A DNA stretch of 64,000 bases from CBDEGK01 sp965237855 (GTDB taxonomy: Bacteria > Pseudomonadota > Gammaproteobacteria > Pseudomonadales > Halieaceae). Below the pieces are notes generated by a model. That model saw nothing but the letters and a program-made list of their open reading frames with translations, searched no databases and was not told the origin of the DNA. Shown one piece after another: positions 42,006 to 51,108 of this stretch. The stretch's first letter is position 1. Each line of letters opens with the position of its first letter. The DNA is taken from NCBI GenBank assembly GCA_965237855.1, contig CBDEGK010000002.1, positions 248,001 to 312,000 of the forward strand, written 5' to 3'. The position numbers were made by a program, and so were the translations under genes.

Positions 42006-44102
42006 ATGGGAATAACAAGAAACCTTATCTGCGCCGTGGCGCTCTTATCATCAAGTGGCTGCACACCGACACCTGACGCATCGTCCTATCTCGGGCTGGG
42101 CGCGCAATATGATGTGGTTATTGAGCGCGACAACTACGGTGTGCCGCACATTAAGGGCAAGCGGGATGTGGATGCCGCCTTTGGCCTTGCCTACGCACAG
42201 GCCGAGGATCACTGGCAACTACTTGAAGATGCCATCCTGGTGTACCGGGGTCAGTCTGCAAAACACAAGGGCCCTGACGCCGCCGTGACCGACTTCCTGG
42301 TCAAGTGGTTGGGCATCTGGGAGGACATTGACGCCCGTTACGAGAGCGATCTCAAAGCGGACACCCGCCTCTACCTTGAGGCTTTTGCCAATGGCCTCAA
42401 TTATTATGCCGCCAGACATCCAGAGGTGATTCGCTATGACCTTCTGCCGTTTCGCGGCCAGGATATCGTCGCGTCATCCATGCTGCAACACCTGCTGTTT
42501 TTCGGTTTTGACCGCACCCTACAGGAACTCACTGCCGACCACCGTCAACATCCCGTAAGCAATGCAGCTGGCGTACTCCGCGACGAAGTGCCTGTGGGTT
42601 CCAATGCCTTTGCGGTCGCACCCCATTACAGTACAGACGGCGCCACCCGGCTAGCGGCAAACTCTCACCAACCTACCACCGGTCTTGTCGCCTGGTACGA
42701 GGCGCACATCGAAAGTGACGAGGGGCTGAACGTGATGGGCGGCCTGCTGCCCGGCAGCCCTATGATTAGTGTGGGCTTCACTAAGAACACCGCGTGGTCG
42801 GCGACAGTGAACAAACCAGACCTGGTCGATGTGTTCGTGCTGGACACAGACCCAGATGATCCCATGCGTTACCGACTGGATGGTGAATGGCGAACACTCG
42901 AGCAACGGGATATCGAGATCGAGGTATTGTTACTGGGCTTAATTCCCTGGACCGTGACGGAACAAGGGCTGCGTTCTGTTCATGGACCGGTGATGGCCAC
43001 AGACCACGGCACCTATGCCGTGCGCTACGCCGGTATGGGTGAAATGCGCCAGATAGAACAGTGGCTGGCCATGGACAAAGCCCGCAACCTGGAACAATGG
43101 CGCAACGCCATGCGTATTCATGCTTTCGCCAGCTTCAATTTTGTCTACGCCGATCGCGATGGCAACATCATGTTCGTGCACAATTCCCTGACCCCGGTGC
43201 GAAAGCCCAGCTACGACTGGCTGCAATATTTGCCAGGCAACGACAGTTCACTGATCTGGCAGGAGTTCATCGCCTTCGATGACTTGCCCCAGGTCATCAA
43301 CCCGGCTTCCGGCTACCTGCACAGCGCCAACCAGAGCCCCTTCCATGTGACCGCTGAGGGCAGCAATCCGAAACAGTCTGATTACCGGGATGAAGATGGT
43401 TTTCCCACCCGCATGACCAATCGCGCCTATCGCGGTCTGGAGTTACTGCAACAGCTGGGACCGATCTCAGAGCAGGCGATGTTTGATATCAAGCACGACA
43501 AAGTTTACTCCAGCTCCTCCCGCTCCTATGCCTACGTTCAATCCGCAATAACCCTGCCCTCACTCATTGAACCCTATCGCGGCGCACAAGAGGTGCTTGC
43601 CAATTGGGATTACGCCACTGACGTCGACAACCGCGGCGCGGCGCTCGGCACCTGCGTGCTGGGGGCGGAGTGGGTGGCAGAAAGCAAAGGACGACCGGTA
43701 CCCGCTGTGGAGCAAGAACTGATGCGCTGTACGGATTTGTTGCTGGACAAAGCCGGGCGGCTGGATCCCCGCTGGGGAGACGTTAATCGTCACGTTCGCG
43801 GCCAGCTCAATCTGCCGGTCGGCGGTGGGCCAGATACCTTGCGAGCCATCTACGGCAAGGGCATGGAGGAGGATGGATATCACACTAATATCGCCGGCGA
43901 CGGTTTATATTACATGGTGTCCTGGGACCGGGATGGCGTACAGAAAATCCGCGGCACCCATCATTTTGGCTCGGCCACCCTGGATGAATCTTCACCGCAC
44001 TATGCCAACCAGGCCGAAAACTTTGCCAGGGAGATATTGCGCGACCCGCTTTTCGATGCAGAGCTACGCAAAGATTACGTAGAACGTCGCTACTCCCCTT
44101 AA
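42006..44102 (+). CDS. Penicillin acylase (S45, Ntn-hydrolase) family lipoprotein
   Basis: 698 residues. The N-terminus ITRNLICAVALLSSSGC is a lipoprotein signal (Cys near residue 19), fitting the ATG at 42006; a GTG at 41985 adds seven unlikely residues. IERDNYGVPHIKG begins the alpha chain; the autocatalytic site is GSNAFAVAPHYS (about residue 200), where the new N-terminal Ser becomes the nucleophile; ANSHQPTTGLVAWYEAHIE and FTKNTAWSATVNKPDLVD follow in the beta chain. Family enzymes cleave amides such as penicillins or acyl-homoserine lactones; real substrate unknown. Stands 28 bp after the broken YjiH gene and overlaps the convergent SDR gene by 4 bp. Confidence 0.88.
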   Translation: MGITRNLICAVALLSSSGCTPTPDASSYLGLGAQYDVVIERDNYGVPHIKGKRDVDAAFGLAYAQAEDHWQLLEDAILVYRGQSAKHKGPDAAVTDFLVKWLGIWEDIDARYESDLKADTRLYLEAFANGLNYYAARHPEVIRYDLLPFRGQDIVASSMLQHLLFFGFDRTLQELTADHRQHPVSNAAGVLRDEVPVGSNAFAVAPHYSTDGATRLAANSHQPTTGLVAWYEAHIESDEGLNVMGGLLPGSPMISVGFTKNTAWSATVNKPDLVDVFVLDTDPDDPMRYRLDGEWRTLEQRDIEIEVLLLGLIPWTVTEQGLRSVHGPVMATDHGTYAVRYAGMGEMRQIEQWLAMDKARNLEQWRNAMRIHAFASFNFVYADRDGNIMFVHNSLTPVRKPSYDWLQYLPGNDSSLIWQEFIAFDDLPQVINPASGYLHSANQSPFHVTAEGSNPKQSDYRDEDGFPTRMTNRAYRGLELLQQLGPISEQAMFDIKHDKVYSSSSRSYAYVQSAITLPSLIEPYRGAQEVLANWDYATDVDNRGAALGTCVLGAEWVAESKGRPVPAVEQELMRCTDLLLDKAGRLDPRWGDVNRHVRGQLNLPVGGGPDTLRAIYGKGMEEDGYHTNIAGDGLYYMVSWDRDGVQKIRGTHHFGSATLDESSPHYANQAENFAREILRDPLFDAELRKDYVERRYSP

Positions 44103-44842
44103 CCGCCGTGTGACGCCCCATTCAACACCAGGCAGTGACCACTGACCCAGCTGGCCTCGGTGGAGGCGAGATAGGCACAGGCAGCACCCACATCTTCCGG
44201 TGTGCCGATTCGTCCCACCGCGTAATGACTCTCTGCGCCCTTGGAAAATTCGGGCGGTACGGTATTGATCAGGCCCAGCGCGATCGCGTTGGCGGTAATA
44301 CCATCGGGGCCCAGCTCCTTACCCAGGTTTTTCATCAAACCAATGGTCGCAGCTTTGGCAGAACCGTAGATAGACGAACCCACGTGACCCACGCGACCGG
44401 CATCAGACGAAATAGAAATTATTCGACCCCAGCCCTGTGCGGCCATCGCGGGTGCCGTTGCGTGCACACAATTGAGGGTGCTGGTCAGGTTGTTGTCAAC
44501 ATGTTGCCGCCACTCATCCGGGTTCATATCCAGGAACTTCGTCACACCCTGTCCATGGGGCAAGGTACCCACATTCGCCACCAGGATATCAACGCCGCCT
44601 AGTTCAGAGGCGATCATTTCTACACCTTGAGTCACCGCCTGCAGATCGCTGGCATCGAAAGGCACAGCCATGGCCGCGGTACCGGCATCTCGCAACTCAC
44701 GGGTTATCGCCTCGGCCCGGTCGGCGAAGAAATCATTCACCGCAATTGAAGCACCCTGCTCCGCCAGCGCCCGCGCAATACCCGCACCAACTCCCTGTCC
44801 TGCCCCGGTAACCAGCGCTACCTTGCTCTTCAAATCAAACAT
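44099..44842 (-). CDS. Short-chain dehydrogenase (FabG-like)
   Basis: 247 residues with all classical SDR features: TGAGQGVGAGIARAL (cofactor), ILVANVGTLP for NNAG, Ser in IISISSDAGRVG and Y-x3-K in SIYGSAKAATIG, then NAIALGLINT. Likely NAD(P)-dependent 3-oxo/3-hydroxy oxidoreductase. Four bases after the LLM oxidoreductase gene, so the two form an operon divergent from marR. Confidence 0.9.
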   Translation of the reverse strand: MFDLKSKVALVTGAGQGVGAGIARALAEQGASIAVNDFFADRAEAITRELRDAGTAAMAVPFDASDLQAVTQGVEMIASELGGVDILVANVGTLPHGQGVTKFLDMNPDEWRQHVDNNLTSTLNCVHATAPAMAAQGWGRIISISSDAGRVGHVGSSIYGSAKAATIGLMKNLGKELGPDGITANAIALGLINTVPPEFSKGAESHYAVGRIGTPEDVGAACAYLASTEASWVSGHCLVLNGASHGG

Positions 44843-44846
44843 TCCT

Positions 44847-45884
44847 CTATCCTCCCGTAGTTATTGAAAGCTGGCGAACAACATCGGCGACCCGCTCATC
44901 GTAAACAGGGTCTTCCGGCATCGGAAAAGTCAGGCGATCAGTAAGATGCCCGTAGCGCTGTTTGTAGATGCCAGCGATGTCATCGTAGGTACCGCGGGGT
45001 ACGATTTTCTCCAGCACCTCATCGGTAATAATATTGGGCATCTCGTCCCAGTTGCCTGCGCGGGTCATATCCAACAACTGCTGACCCTTGTCCTGCCAGC
45101 CAAACAATTCCAGGCTCGGCCAATAGGCGGGCGTTGAAAACAGGAAGCCGAGCATACCGCGCTGCTTTTCCCATTCAGCAGCCACCGCCTCCTCGTCCTT
45201 GCCCGTTGCACAGAGCGGGCCGAGAACCAGTTTGAAATCCTTTTCATCGCGCCCGGCCTGGGTCAGTCCCTCGCGCAGCCGTGGCCAATACACCTGTTCG
45301 ATGTACTCAGGTGGTGTATTGGTGGGATGGGTAATCGCGCCGTCGGCAATGCGCCCCACCATCTTGGTCATGTCCGGGCCCACGGCGCCCGCCATGATCG
45401 GGATATGAGGATGGTCGATGGGCCCGGGGTTGAAGAAGGGTTGCAGCTTGGTCAGGGTGTAATGCTCCCCTTCAAAGTTGAGTCTTTCACCGGTTTGAAA
45501 ACTGTTGAAGACAGCCCGCATGGCTTGCATGTATTCCCGCAATTGCGGCACCGGCGAATCCCAACGCGCTGCGTAGCGCTTCTCAATATTGGGCTTGATC
45601 TGGGTACCTAGGCCCAATTCAAAACGACCACCGGACATGCGCTGTAAATCCCAGGCCGCCACCGCCGTGATCATCGGGCTGCGGGGGAAAGCCACCAACA
45701 CGCTGGTCCCCACCACCAACTTCTCAGTCGCGTTGAGGGCCATGGCCGACAGCAGCAAGCCATCGTGCAAGGCGTCGGGCACCTGTAAGCCCCAGTAGCC
45801 CATGGCTTCAGCCCGCTTCGCGCGCGGCCCCATCTCCTCCAGGGTGGTAGTCTCAAGGGAATTCGCGAGTACCTGGAACATCAC
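44847..45884 (-). CDS. Luciferase-like (LLM class) F420-type oxidoreductase, TIGR03617-like
   Basis: 345 residues of the bacterial-luciferase TIM-barrel superfamily. Seen: GYWGLQVPDALHDGLLL, LVVGTSVLVAFPRSPMITA, GRFELGLGTQIKPNIEKRY and IPIMAGAVGPDMTKMVGRIA. Such proteins use F420H2 or FMNH2; gammaproteobacteria often lack F420, so FMN is the likelier cofactor here (inference). Divergent from marR across an operator-like dyad, and upstream of an SDR gene. Confidence 0.85.
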   Translation of the reverse strand: MMFQVLANSLETTTLEEMGPRAKRAEAMGYWGLQVPDALHDGLLLSAMALNATEKLVVGTSVLVAFPRSPMITAVAAWDLQRMSGGRFELGLGTQIKPNIEKRYAARWDSPVPQLREYMQAMRAVFNSFQTGERLNFEGEHYTLTKLQPFFNPGPIDHPHIPIMAGAVGPDMTKMVGRIADGAITHPTNTPPEYIEQVYWPRLREGLTQAGRDEKDFKLVLGPLCATGKDEEAVAAEWEKQRGMLGFLFSTPAYWPSLELFGWQDKGQQLLDMTRAGNWDEMPNIITDEVLEKIVPRGTYDDIAGIYKQRYGHLTDRLTFPMPEDPVYDERVADVVRQLSITTGG

Positions 45885-45928
45885 TGCCTCCGATTGCTTG
45901 TATAGCTTGACGTGAGATTTTAAACAGC

Positions 45929-45947
45929 TAAACTGATAATAAGTTTA
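45929..45947. promoter_or_regulatory. Candidate MarR operator
   Basis: Perfect inverted repeat TAAACT-7-AGTTTA in the 92-bp gap between the LLM oxidoreductase and marR genes, 30 bp before the marR start. Size and position fit a MarR dimer site controlling both directions; inferred from layout. Confidence 0.55.
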
Positions 45948-45976
45948 ACTTACTTTATTCGTATTGCAAGCCACTG

Positions 45977-46426
45977 ATGCCGAAAACCCTGCCTAATCGA
46001 ATTGGCCAAATACTCATGCTGATGGCGCGTGATTTTCAGCAGCGTCTCGATACTGATCTCACGGCGCGAGGCATCCCGGGAATCGGGCAACGGCACCGGG
46101 CGATATTTCTGCACCTGGGACAAAATGGCGCCAGCCGTAGTGTCGACCTGGCGCAGGCAGCGGGGATCCGACCACAATCGATGATGGTTATCATCCACGA
46201 ACTGGAAGATCTCGGGCTGGTCGAACGAAGACCCGACCCCAGTGACTCGCGCGCGAAACTGATCGACTTCACCGCGGAAGGTCGCAAGTTCATTACCGAA
46301 TTAACACAATCGACCGAGCAAGTGTGGCAGCAGTACACAGACATCGTCGGCAAGGACGAACTCACCAGGCTGCTTGACGGCCTGCAATCGCTACTCGACG
46401 AAGGAAAGGGAGCCAGCAAACAATGA
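45977..46426 (+). CDS. MarR-family transcriptional regulator
   Basis: 149 residues, winged helix (residues about 30-110): QRHRAIFLHLGQNGASRSVD, QSMMVIIHELEDLGLVERRP and the wing DPSDSRAKLIDFTAEGRK are family signatures. Probably represses itself and the divergent LLM-SDR pair until an aromatic or acid ligand binds. Its stop overlaps the next SDR start (ATGA), so it is also the first gene of a four-gene operon (marR-SDR-crotonase-SDR). Confidence 0.92.
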   Translation: MPKTLPNRIGQILMLMARDFQQRLDTDLTARGIPGIGQRHRAIFLHLGQNGASRSVDLAQAAGIRPQSMMVIIHELEDLGLVERRPDPSDSRAKLIDFTAEGRKFITELTQSTEQVWQQYTDIVGKDELTRLLDGLQSLLDEGKGASKQ

Positions 46427-47277
46427 CCGAGAAAGTTGCATTTATCACCGGTGCCAGTCGCGGCATCGGCGCTGAGTCGGCCGTGGCATTAGCCGGGCTG
46501 GGTTACAAGGTCGCCATCACCGCGCGCACGCTGAGTGACGGGGAAAGCCACGATCACGTTGGCAAAGTGTCGGCCCTGCCAGGCAGCCTCGAAGCCACCG
46601 CCGAGGCGGTAGCGGGGGCTGGCGGTGAAGCCCTGTGTTTGCGCGGCGATATCCTCGACGAAGAATCCATGATTGCCGCCGCCCGCGCGACACTGGAGAA
46701 GTTCGGCCGCATCGACCTGTTGTTTAACAATGCGGTCTACCAGGGCGCGGGCAACCAGGAGAGTTTGCTCGACGTTACCAGGGAGCAACTGCAGGCGATT
46801 TACCAGGGCAATGTCTTCACCCCACTGGCCCTGATCAAGGAATTTGTACCTGCCATGGAAGCGGGTGACGGCGGTCTGATTATTAACATGCTGTCTTACA
46901 CCGCTTTCAACGATCCCCCTGCATCAGCTGACAAAGGTGGCTGGGGTTATGCCTACCCCTCCTCCAAGGCGGCGCTTGGGCGCATGGCGGGTGCCTTGAG
47001 AGTAGAGCACCCAGACAGCGGCATCCGCATCTACAACATGGAGCCCGGCACGGTGGTTACCGAAGTCATGAAAGCCGCCGGCATCGACGAAGAAGTGCTG
47101 GCCCGATTCAAGCCCTGCTCACCTGCCACCATTGGCGCCGTGGTGGCCTGGCTGGCCGACAACGAACCCCGGGAAGAATGGAAACCCCTCGATATTTTGC
47201 GGGCACCCGCCATCGCCAAAGAACTCGGTATGCTGAAAGCACCCTCGCTGCTGAGCGCCCAAGGAGAGCCGTCATGA
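46423..47277 (+). CDS. Short-chain dehydrogenase (long 284-residue form)
   Basis: Classical SDR signs: ITGASRGIGAESAVALAG, LLFNNAVYQG (NNAG variant), Ser in IINMLSYTAF (shifted position) and Y-x3-K in WGYAYPSSKAALGRMAG (YPSSK). About 30 residues longer than usual, with inserts after the first beta-strand (GESHDHVGKVSALPGSL) and near the C-terminus. Overlaps marR at 5' and the crotonase at 3' (ATGA both sides), so the protein is made in proportion with them. Confidence 0.88.
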   Translation: MTEKVAFITGASRGIGAESAVALAGLGYKVAITARTLSDGESHDHVGKVSALPGSLEATAEAVAGAGGEALCLRGDILDEESMIAAARATLEKFGRIDLLFNNAVYQGAGNQESLLDVTREQLQAIYQGNVFTPLALIKEFVPAMEAGDGGLIINMLSYTAFNDPPASADKGGWGYAYPSSKAALGRMAGALRVEHPDSGIRIYNMEPGTVVTEVMKAAGIDEEVLARFKPCSPATIGAVVAWLADNEPREEWKPLDILRAPAIAKELGMLKAPSLLSAQGEPS

Positions 47278-48047
47278 GCCTGGTTATTACCGAAAAACGC
47301 GATGGCTACGCCATTGTCACCTTGAACCGCCCCGATGAAATGAACGCGCTGTCAAAACAGTTGCGAGCCGATGTCATTTCCGCCTTTAACGACTGCGAGG
47401 CGGATGACAACATCCGGGTTATTGTGTTGACCGGTAACGGGCGCGCCTTTTGTGCAGGCTTCGACCTGAAAGAGATGGCGTCCTCAGACCAGGACAATAC
47501 CGCGGACGAGGTCGGCAACGATATGGCCCGAGCAGTGGACAACTTCTCCGGGCCAATCATCGGCGCCATCAACGGTCACGCGGTAACCGGGGGCTTTGAA
47601 CTGGCCCTGGCCTGCGATGTACTAATCGCCTCGGAAAATGCTCGTTTCGCTGACACCCACGCCCGCGTGGGTATTTTGCCCGGCTGGGGTTTGAGCCAGA
47701 AATTACCCCGTATGATCGGCCTGTCTCGAGCCAAGGAAATTTCTTTCACCGGCGCGCCAGTGTTTGCGCAACAGGCCTATGAGTGGGGCATCGTCAACCA
47801 TGTGGTGTCTGCGGATGAGTTACTGAACAAGGCGGTGGAGATCGCGGAGAATATGTGTGCCTGCGTGCCCCACATTCTAAAGCAGTACAAGCCGTTGATA
47901 GAAGACGGTTACAACATGTCCTACCAGGAAGCCCTGGTGTGGGAGGAACAACAGGCCATTGAATCAGCCAAGCAGATGAGCGCGCAGCTGATGAAACAAC
48001 GGCGCGAAAATGTGATGGGCAAGGGCCGCACCGAGAAAGGAGATTGA
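47274..48047 (+). CDS. Enoyl-CoA hydratase/isomerase (crotonase) family protein
   Basis: 257 residues. TLNRPDEMNALSKQLRADVI, the oxyanion-hole segments AFCAGFDLKEM and GAINGHAVTGGFELALACDV, and HARVGILPGWGLSQKLPRMIG with the usual active-site position are crotonase features; hydratase-type Glu positions appear as Gly-Trp at the second site, so the reaction could be hydration or isomerisation. I chose the ATG at 47274 over an in-frame start at 47178 because it overlaps the upstream stop and gives the normal length. Confidence 0.9.
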   Translation: MSLVITEKRDGYAIVTLNRPDEMNALSKQLRADVISAFNDCEADDNIRVIVLTGNGRAFCAGFDLKEMASSDQDNTADEVGNDMARAVDNFSGPIIGAINGHAVTGGFELALACDVLIASENARFADTHARVGILPGWGLSQKLPRMIGLSRAKEISFTGAPVFAQQAYEWGIVNHVVSADELLNKAVEIAENMCACVPHILKQYKPLIEDGYNMSYQEALVWEEQQAIESAKQMSAQLMKQRRENVMGKGRTEKGD

Positions 48048-48051
48048 TGCT

Positions 48052-48819
48052 GTGAGCGACAAAATTGCTTTGGTGATGGGTGGCGGTGCGGGAACCGGTC
48101 GCGCCACCGTATTGGCCTTTGGTGAAGCGGGTTACAAGGTTGTAATCGCTGACATCAATGAAGACGGTGGCCAGGAATCGCTGGCGAAGCTCAATGAGGC
48201 CGGTGGCGAAGGCATATTTGTGAAAGCCAATATGGGCAAGGCCGCTGATATTGAGGCGGTACTAGCTGCCACCCGTGACACCTATGGCGCGCTGCACGCG
48301 GTGTCCAATAACGCAGCCCTCGGTACACCCAACAAACCGGTGACAGAATTGACCGAGGAAGAGTGGGACGCCTGCATGGGCGTTACTCTCAAAGGTGTGT
48401 GGTTGAGTATGAAAGCACAACTGCCCTTGATCGAAGCCTCTGGCGGTGGCGCCATCGTCAACATAGCGTCCGTGTCAGGCATGCGCGGCGAAGCCCATCA
48501 ATCCGCTTACGCGGCAGCCAAGGGCGGCGTGCGCACCTTAACCAAGGCAGTGGCTGCGGAATACGGCAAACGCGGTATTCGCGTCAACACTGTCTGTCCC
48601 GGTGGCATCAACACCGGCGGCATGCAGTTCTACCTGAAGAGCATGCCGGAGATGGAGGAGAAGGTGAACAATGTTCACGCCATGGGGCGTATCGCAGAGC
48701 CCGAAGAGATCGCCGATGCGGTTATCTTCCTCTGCTCCGACAAAGCGTCCTTCATAACCGGTCACGACCTCGTCGTCGACGGTGGCTCACTGGTACGCTC
48801 GAACGTCCTTGACCTCTAA
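48052..48819 (+). CDS. Short-chain dehydrogenase (FabG-like), end of marR operon
   Basis: 255 residues with MGGGAGTGRATVLAFGEAGY (cofactor; the usual TGG is MGG), AVSNNAALGT, Ser in NIASVSGMRGE, Y-x3-K in SAYAAAKGGVRTL and NTVCPGGINTGGM. Probably a hydroxyacyl-CoA or alcohol dehydrogenase acting after the crotonase. The start is GTG four bases after the crotonase stop. An intrinsic terminator follows immediately. Confidence 0.9.
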   Translation: MSDKIALVMGGGAGTGRATVLAFGEAGYKVVIADINEDGGQESLAKLNEAGGEGIFVKANMGKAADIEAVLAATRDTYGALHAVSNNAALGTPNKPVTELTEEEWDACMGVTLKGVWLSMKAQLPLIEASGGGAIVNIASVSGMRGEAHQSAYAAAKGGVRTLTKAVAAEYGKRGIRVNTVCPGGINTGGMQFYLKSMPEMEEKVNNVHAMGRIAEPEEIADAVIFLCSDKASFITGHDLVVDGGSLVRSNVLDL

Positions 48820-48840
48820 AAGGGGTCAGATCCCTTTTTA
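48818..48840 (+). terminator. Intrinsic terminator after the marR operon
   Basis: AAAAGGG-GTCAGAT-CCCTTTTT: 7-bp stem with a T-run, directly after the SDR stop. The AGGGGTCAGAT core is a familiar terminator type. The inverse also has a T-run, so it could act on the convergent permease gene too. Confidence 0.8.
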
Positions 48841-48841
48841 A

Positions 48842-50161
48842 CTAGATGAGGTAGTAGGCGACGAAGGAGAGGGAGAGCAAGATGGCCATCCAGTGCACTT
48901 CGCGGATGCGTCCGACCGCGAGCATGGCGGCGACATAAATCATTAGACCGATGGCCATGCCGTCGCTGATAGAGGTCAGCGCCATCAGCAATACGGTGAC
49001 CGTGGCAGAACCGGCAATGATGCGCTCTGAGAAGTCTATCTCGCTAACCTCGGAAAACATCACCAGGCCCACAATGACCAACGCCGGCGCCGTGGCCTGG
49101 GGTGGAATAACCAGTAGTAACGGGTTTAAAAACACCGCCAGTAAAAACAGCACGCCAACCCCAATCGCCACCAATCCCGTGCGCCCGCCGCTTTCAACCC
49201 CGGCGGCTGACTCGCCATAGACATTGGTGGTAGACGTTCCCGCCATGGAAGCACCGATGGTGGCGATAGCATCTGCGGCCAGGGTGCGAGTCGGATTGAT
49301 CATATTGTTTTCATCATCCACCAGGCCGGCGCGCTGACACACTGCATTGGCCGCGGCCAGGGAACTGAACAGGTCGATAAACACCAGTGACAACAGGGCC
49401 GGGAAAGCCACACCGAGGTTGTTCCAGAGGAAACTGATATCCAGTGCCATCCACAGATCATCAATCGGGGCGGGGACGGCGAAAAAATTCTCTGGCACGG
49501 TGACCAGGCTTGCCTCTCCCACGGGTACAAAGAACCCGGCAAAGGTGAGCAGCCCAATCGACAGCAAAATCGCACCGGGTATTTTCATGGCCATTAAGGC
49601 CATGGTCAGGGGAATTCCCACCAGGGCGAGGAAAACCGCGGGGTCTTGCGGAGAACCCAGCGCCAGCAGGGAAGGTGCCGGTGCATCCACCACGATGCCC
49701 GCGGTTTTGAAACCAATAAACATAATGAACAAACCGATACCCGCGGTCAGCGCCCGCTTCAGGTCCGCCGGGTAAGCCTCCAGCAAAATTTTCCGGATAC
49801 CTGTCACGGTCAGTATGAGAAAAATTACGCCGCTCCAGAACACCAGCCCCAGCGCCGCCTGCCAGCTGATGCCCATACCGAGCACGATGGTATACGCCAC
49901 CAGGCCGTTGGACCCCATACCCGGCGCCTGGGCAATCGGCACATTTGCCATCACGCCCATCAAAATCGAAAACACACCGGCAACCAGCGCCGTCACCGTG
50001 ATTACCTGGGCGCGATCCATGCCCGCATCGGCCATGATCATTGGATGAACCGCCAGCACATAGGCCATGGTGGCGAAGGTGGTGAGGGCGGCCAGGCTCT
50101 CGCGTTGCCAATTACTGCCACGCGCGCTGAGTTGAAAGAAACGGTCCAGGGATTCGTTCAC
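48842..50161 (-). CDS. NCS2-family purine permease (AzgA/GhxP-like)
   Basis: 439 residues, about 12-14 membrane helices, inner membrane. RESLAALTTFATMAYVLAVH at the N-terminus, the QAPGMGSNGLVAY loop, TAGIGLFIMFIGFKTAGIV and the long signature GTSTTNVYGESAAGVESGGR are those of the AzgA-like adenine/guanine/hypoxanthine proton symporters. Convergent with the SDR operon; three bp after the 2OG-oxygenase stop on the same strand, so they may be cotranscribed. Confidence 0.93.
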   Translation of the reverse strand: MNESLDRFFQLSARGSNWQRESLAALTTFATMAYVLAVHPMIMADAGMDRAQVITVTALVAGVFSILMGVMANVPIAQAPGMGSNGLVAYTIVLGMGISWQAALGLVFWSGVIFLILTVTGIRKILLEAYPADLKRALTAGIGLFIMFIGFKTAGIVVDAPAPSLLALGSPQDPAVFLALVGIPLTMALMAMKIPGAILLSIGLLTFAGFFVPVGEASLVTVPENFFAVPAPIDDLWMALDISFLWNNLGVAFPALLSLVFIDLFSSLAAANAVCQRAGLVDDENNMINPTRTLAADAIATIGASMAGTSTTNVYGESAAGVESGGRTGLVAIGVGVLFLLAVFLNPLLLVIPPQATAPALVIVGLVMFSEVSEIDFSERIIAGSATVTVLLMALTSISDGMAIGLMIYVAAMLAVGRIREVHWMAILLSLSFVAYYLI

Positions 50162-50164
50162 GAA

Positions 50165-51070
50165 TCAGTCTGCATGATGGGTAGCCTGTAGCTTTTGCAA
50201 AATATGTTCGCCGGCACTGATCGGTGAATATCGCGCGGGATGCGCATCATTCACGCAGCTCGACAAACACTCGACCCGGGTCTCGGAATCCGGGTCGACA
50301 AAAAACGCGATGGAATAGCGGTCACCCTGCCCCACCTCGCGTCGCACCCGGTGGGAGGTGGATCGATAAAAGCCATTGGTCCAGCGCTCAGTCAGATCCC
50401 CGGTATTGATGACCACCGCGCCGGGGATCGGCGCCACCGCTTGCCACTTGTCATTTTTATCCAGTACTTCCAAACCACCGACCGCATCCTGGAACAGCAG
50501 CGTGACCATACCGTAGTCCGTGTGCGAGCCGGCACCCAGCTGCCCCGCTTCGGCTGCTGACAAGGGCGGATAGTGCAACAAGCGCAGGGTGACATTTTGC
50601 CCGCTGTGGCGTTCTACAAAATATTCACGGTCCAGCTGCAGGGCCGCCGCGAACACACGCTGAATTCGGTAGGCCGCCTGCAAGCAAGCCTCGTAAAACT
50701 CAACGCAAAGATCACGAAACTCCAAATCTGGCCAGGGCCTGTCACGCTGTGACAGCAGGTCACATAGGGTGATCGCTTCCTTCAAATCAGGTGAACTGCC
50801 CGGCGCCAGGGATTCTTCAGCCAGGCCTTGATAGCCAAAATTTTCTTCTGCAGTGGAATAGCCCAGTGCCCGCTTGTCGCTTTCATTCTGGGAAAAGAAT
50901 TTCTCGCTGGCCGCGAATAGTTCGTCCAGCAACGCGGGCGCCATCCCAACGTTGCGCACCGCCATAAAACCCAATTCCGAGAGTGCCGAGTTTACCTGCG
51001 CGCCAAGCGCTTCCAGCGTTTCAGGATGCGCCTCGTCATAACTCGAAAAATCAATGATCGGTATGTCCAC
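50165..51070 (-). CDS. Isopenicillin-N-synthase-like 2-oxoglutarate/Fe(II) dioxygenase
   Basis: 301 residues from the GTG at 51070 (DIPIIDFSSYDEAH), the usual start of the family; an in-frame ATG at 51124 would add 18 residues. Fe(II) ligands: H and D in AGSHTDYGMVTLL, distal H in STSHRVRREV; 2-oxoglutarate or substrate Arg-x-Ser in DRYSIAFFVDPD. GYQGLAEESLAPGSSPDLKE is a recurrent element of IPNS-like proteins. Oxidises a small molecule; upstream of the purine permease, so a purine or xanthine substrate is possible (speculation). Confidence 0.9.
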   Translation of the reverse strand: MDIPIIDFSSYDEAHPETLEALGAQVNSALSELGFMAVRNVGMAPALLDELFAASEKFFSQNESDKRALGYSTAEENFGYQGLAEESLAPGSSPDLKEAITLCDLLSQRDRPWPDLEFRDLCVEFYEACLQAAYRIQRVFAAALQLDREYFVERHSGQNVTLRLLHYPPLSAAEAGQLGAGSHTDYGMVTLLFQDAVGGLEVLDKNDKWQAVAPIPGAVVINTGDLTERWTNGFYRSTSHRVRREVGQGDRYSIAFFVDPDSETRVECLSSCVNDAHPARYSPISAGEHILQKLQATHHAD

Positions 51071-51108
51071 ACTGCTGCCTATAGCGATATCGATCGGCAG
51101 TGTAGCAA

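Noticed and set aside
47178..47273. Upstream extension of the crotonase gene
   Set aside because: Reads antiphase to the SDR gene; the ATGA overlap at 47274 gives the normal start.
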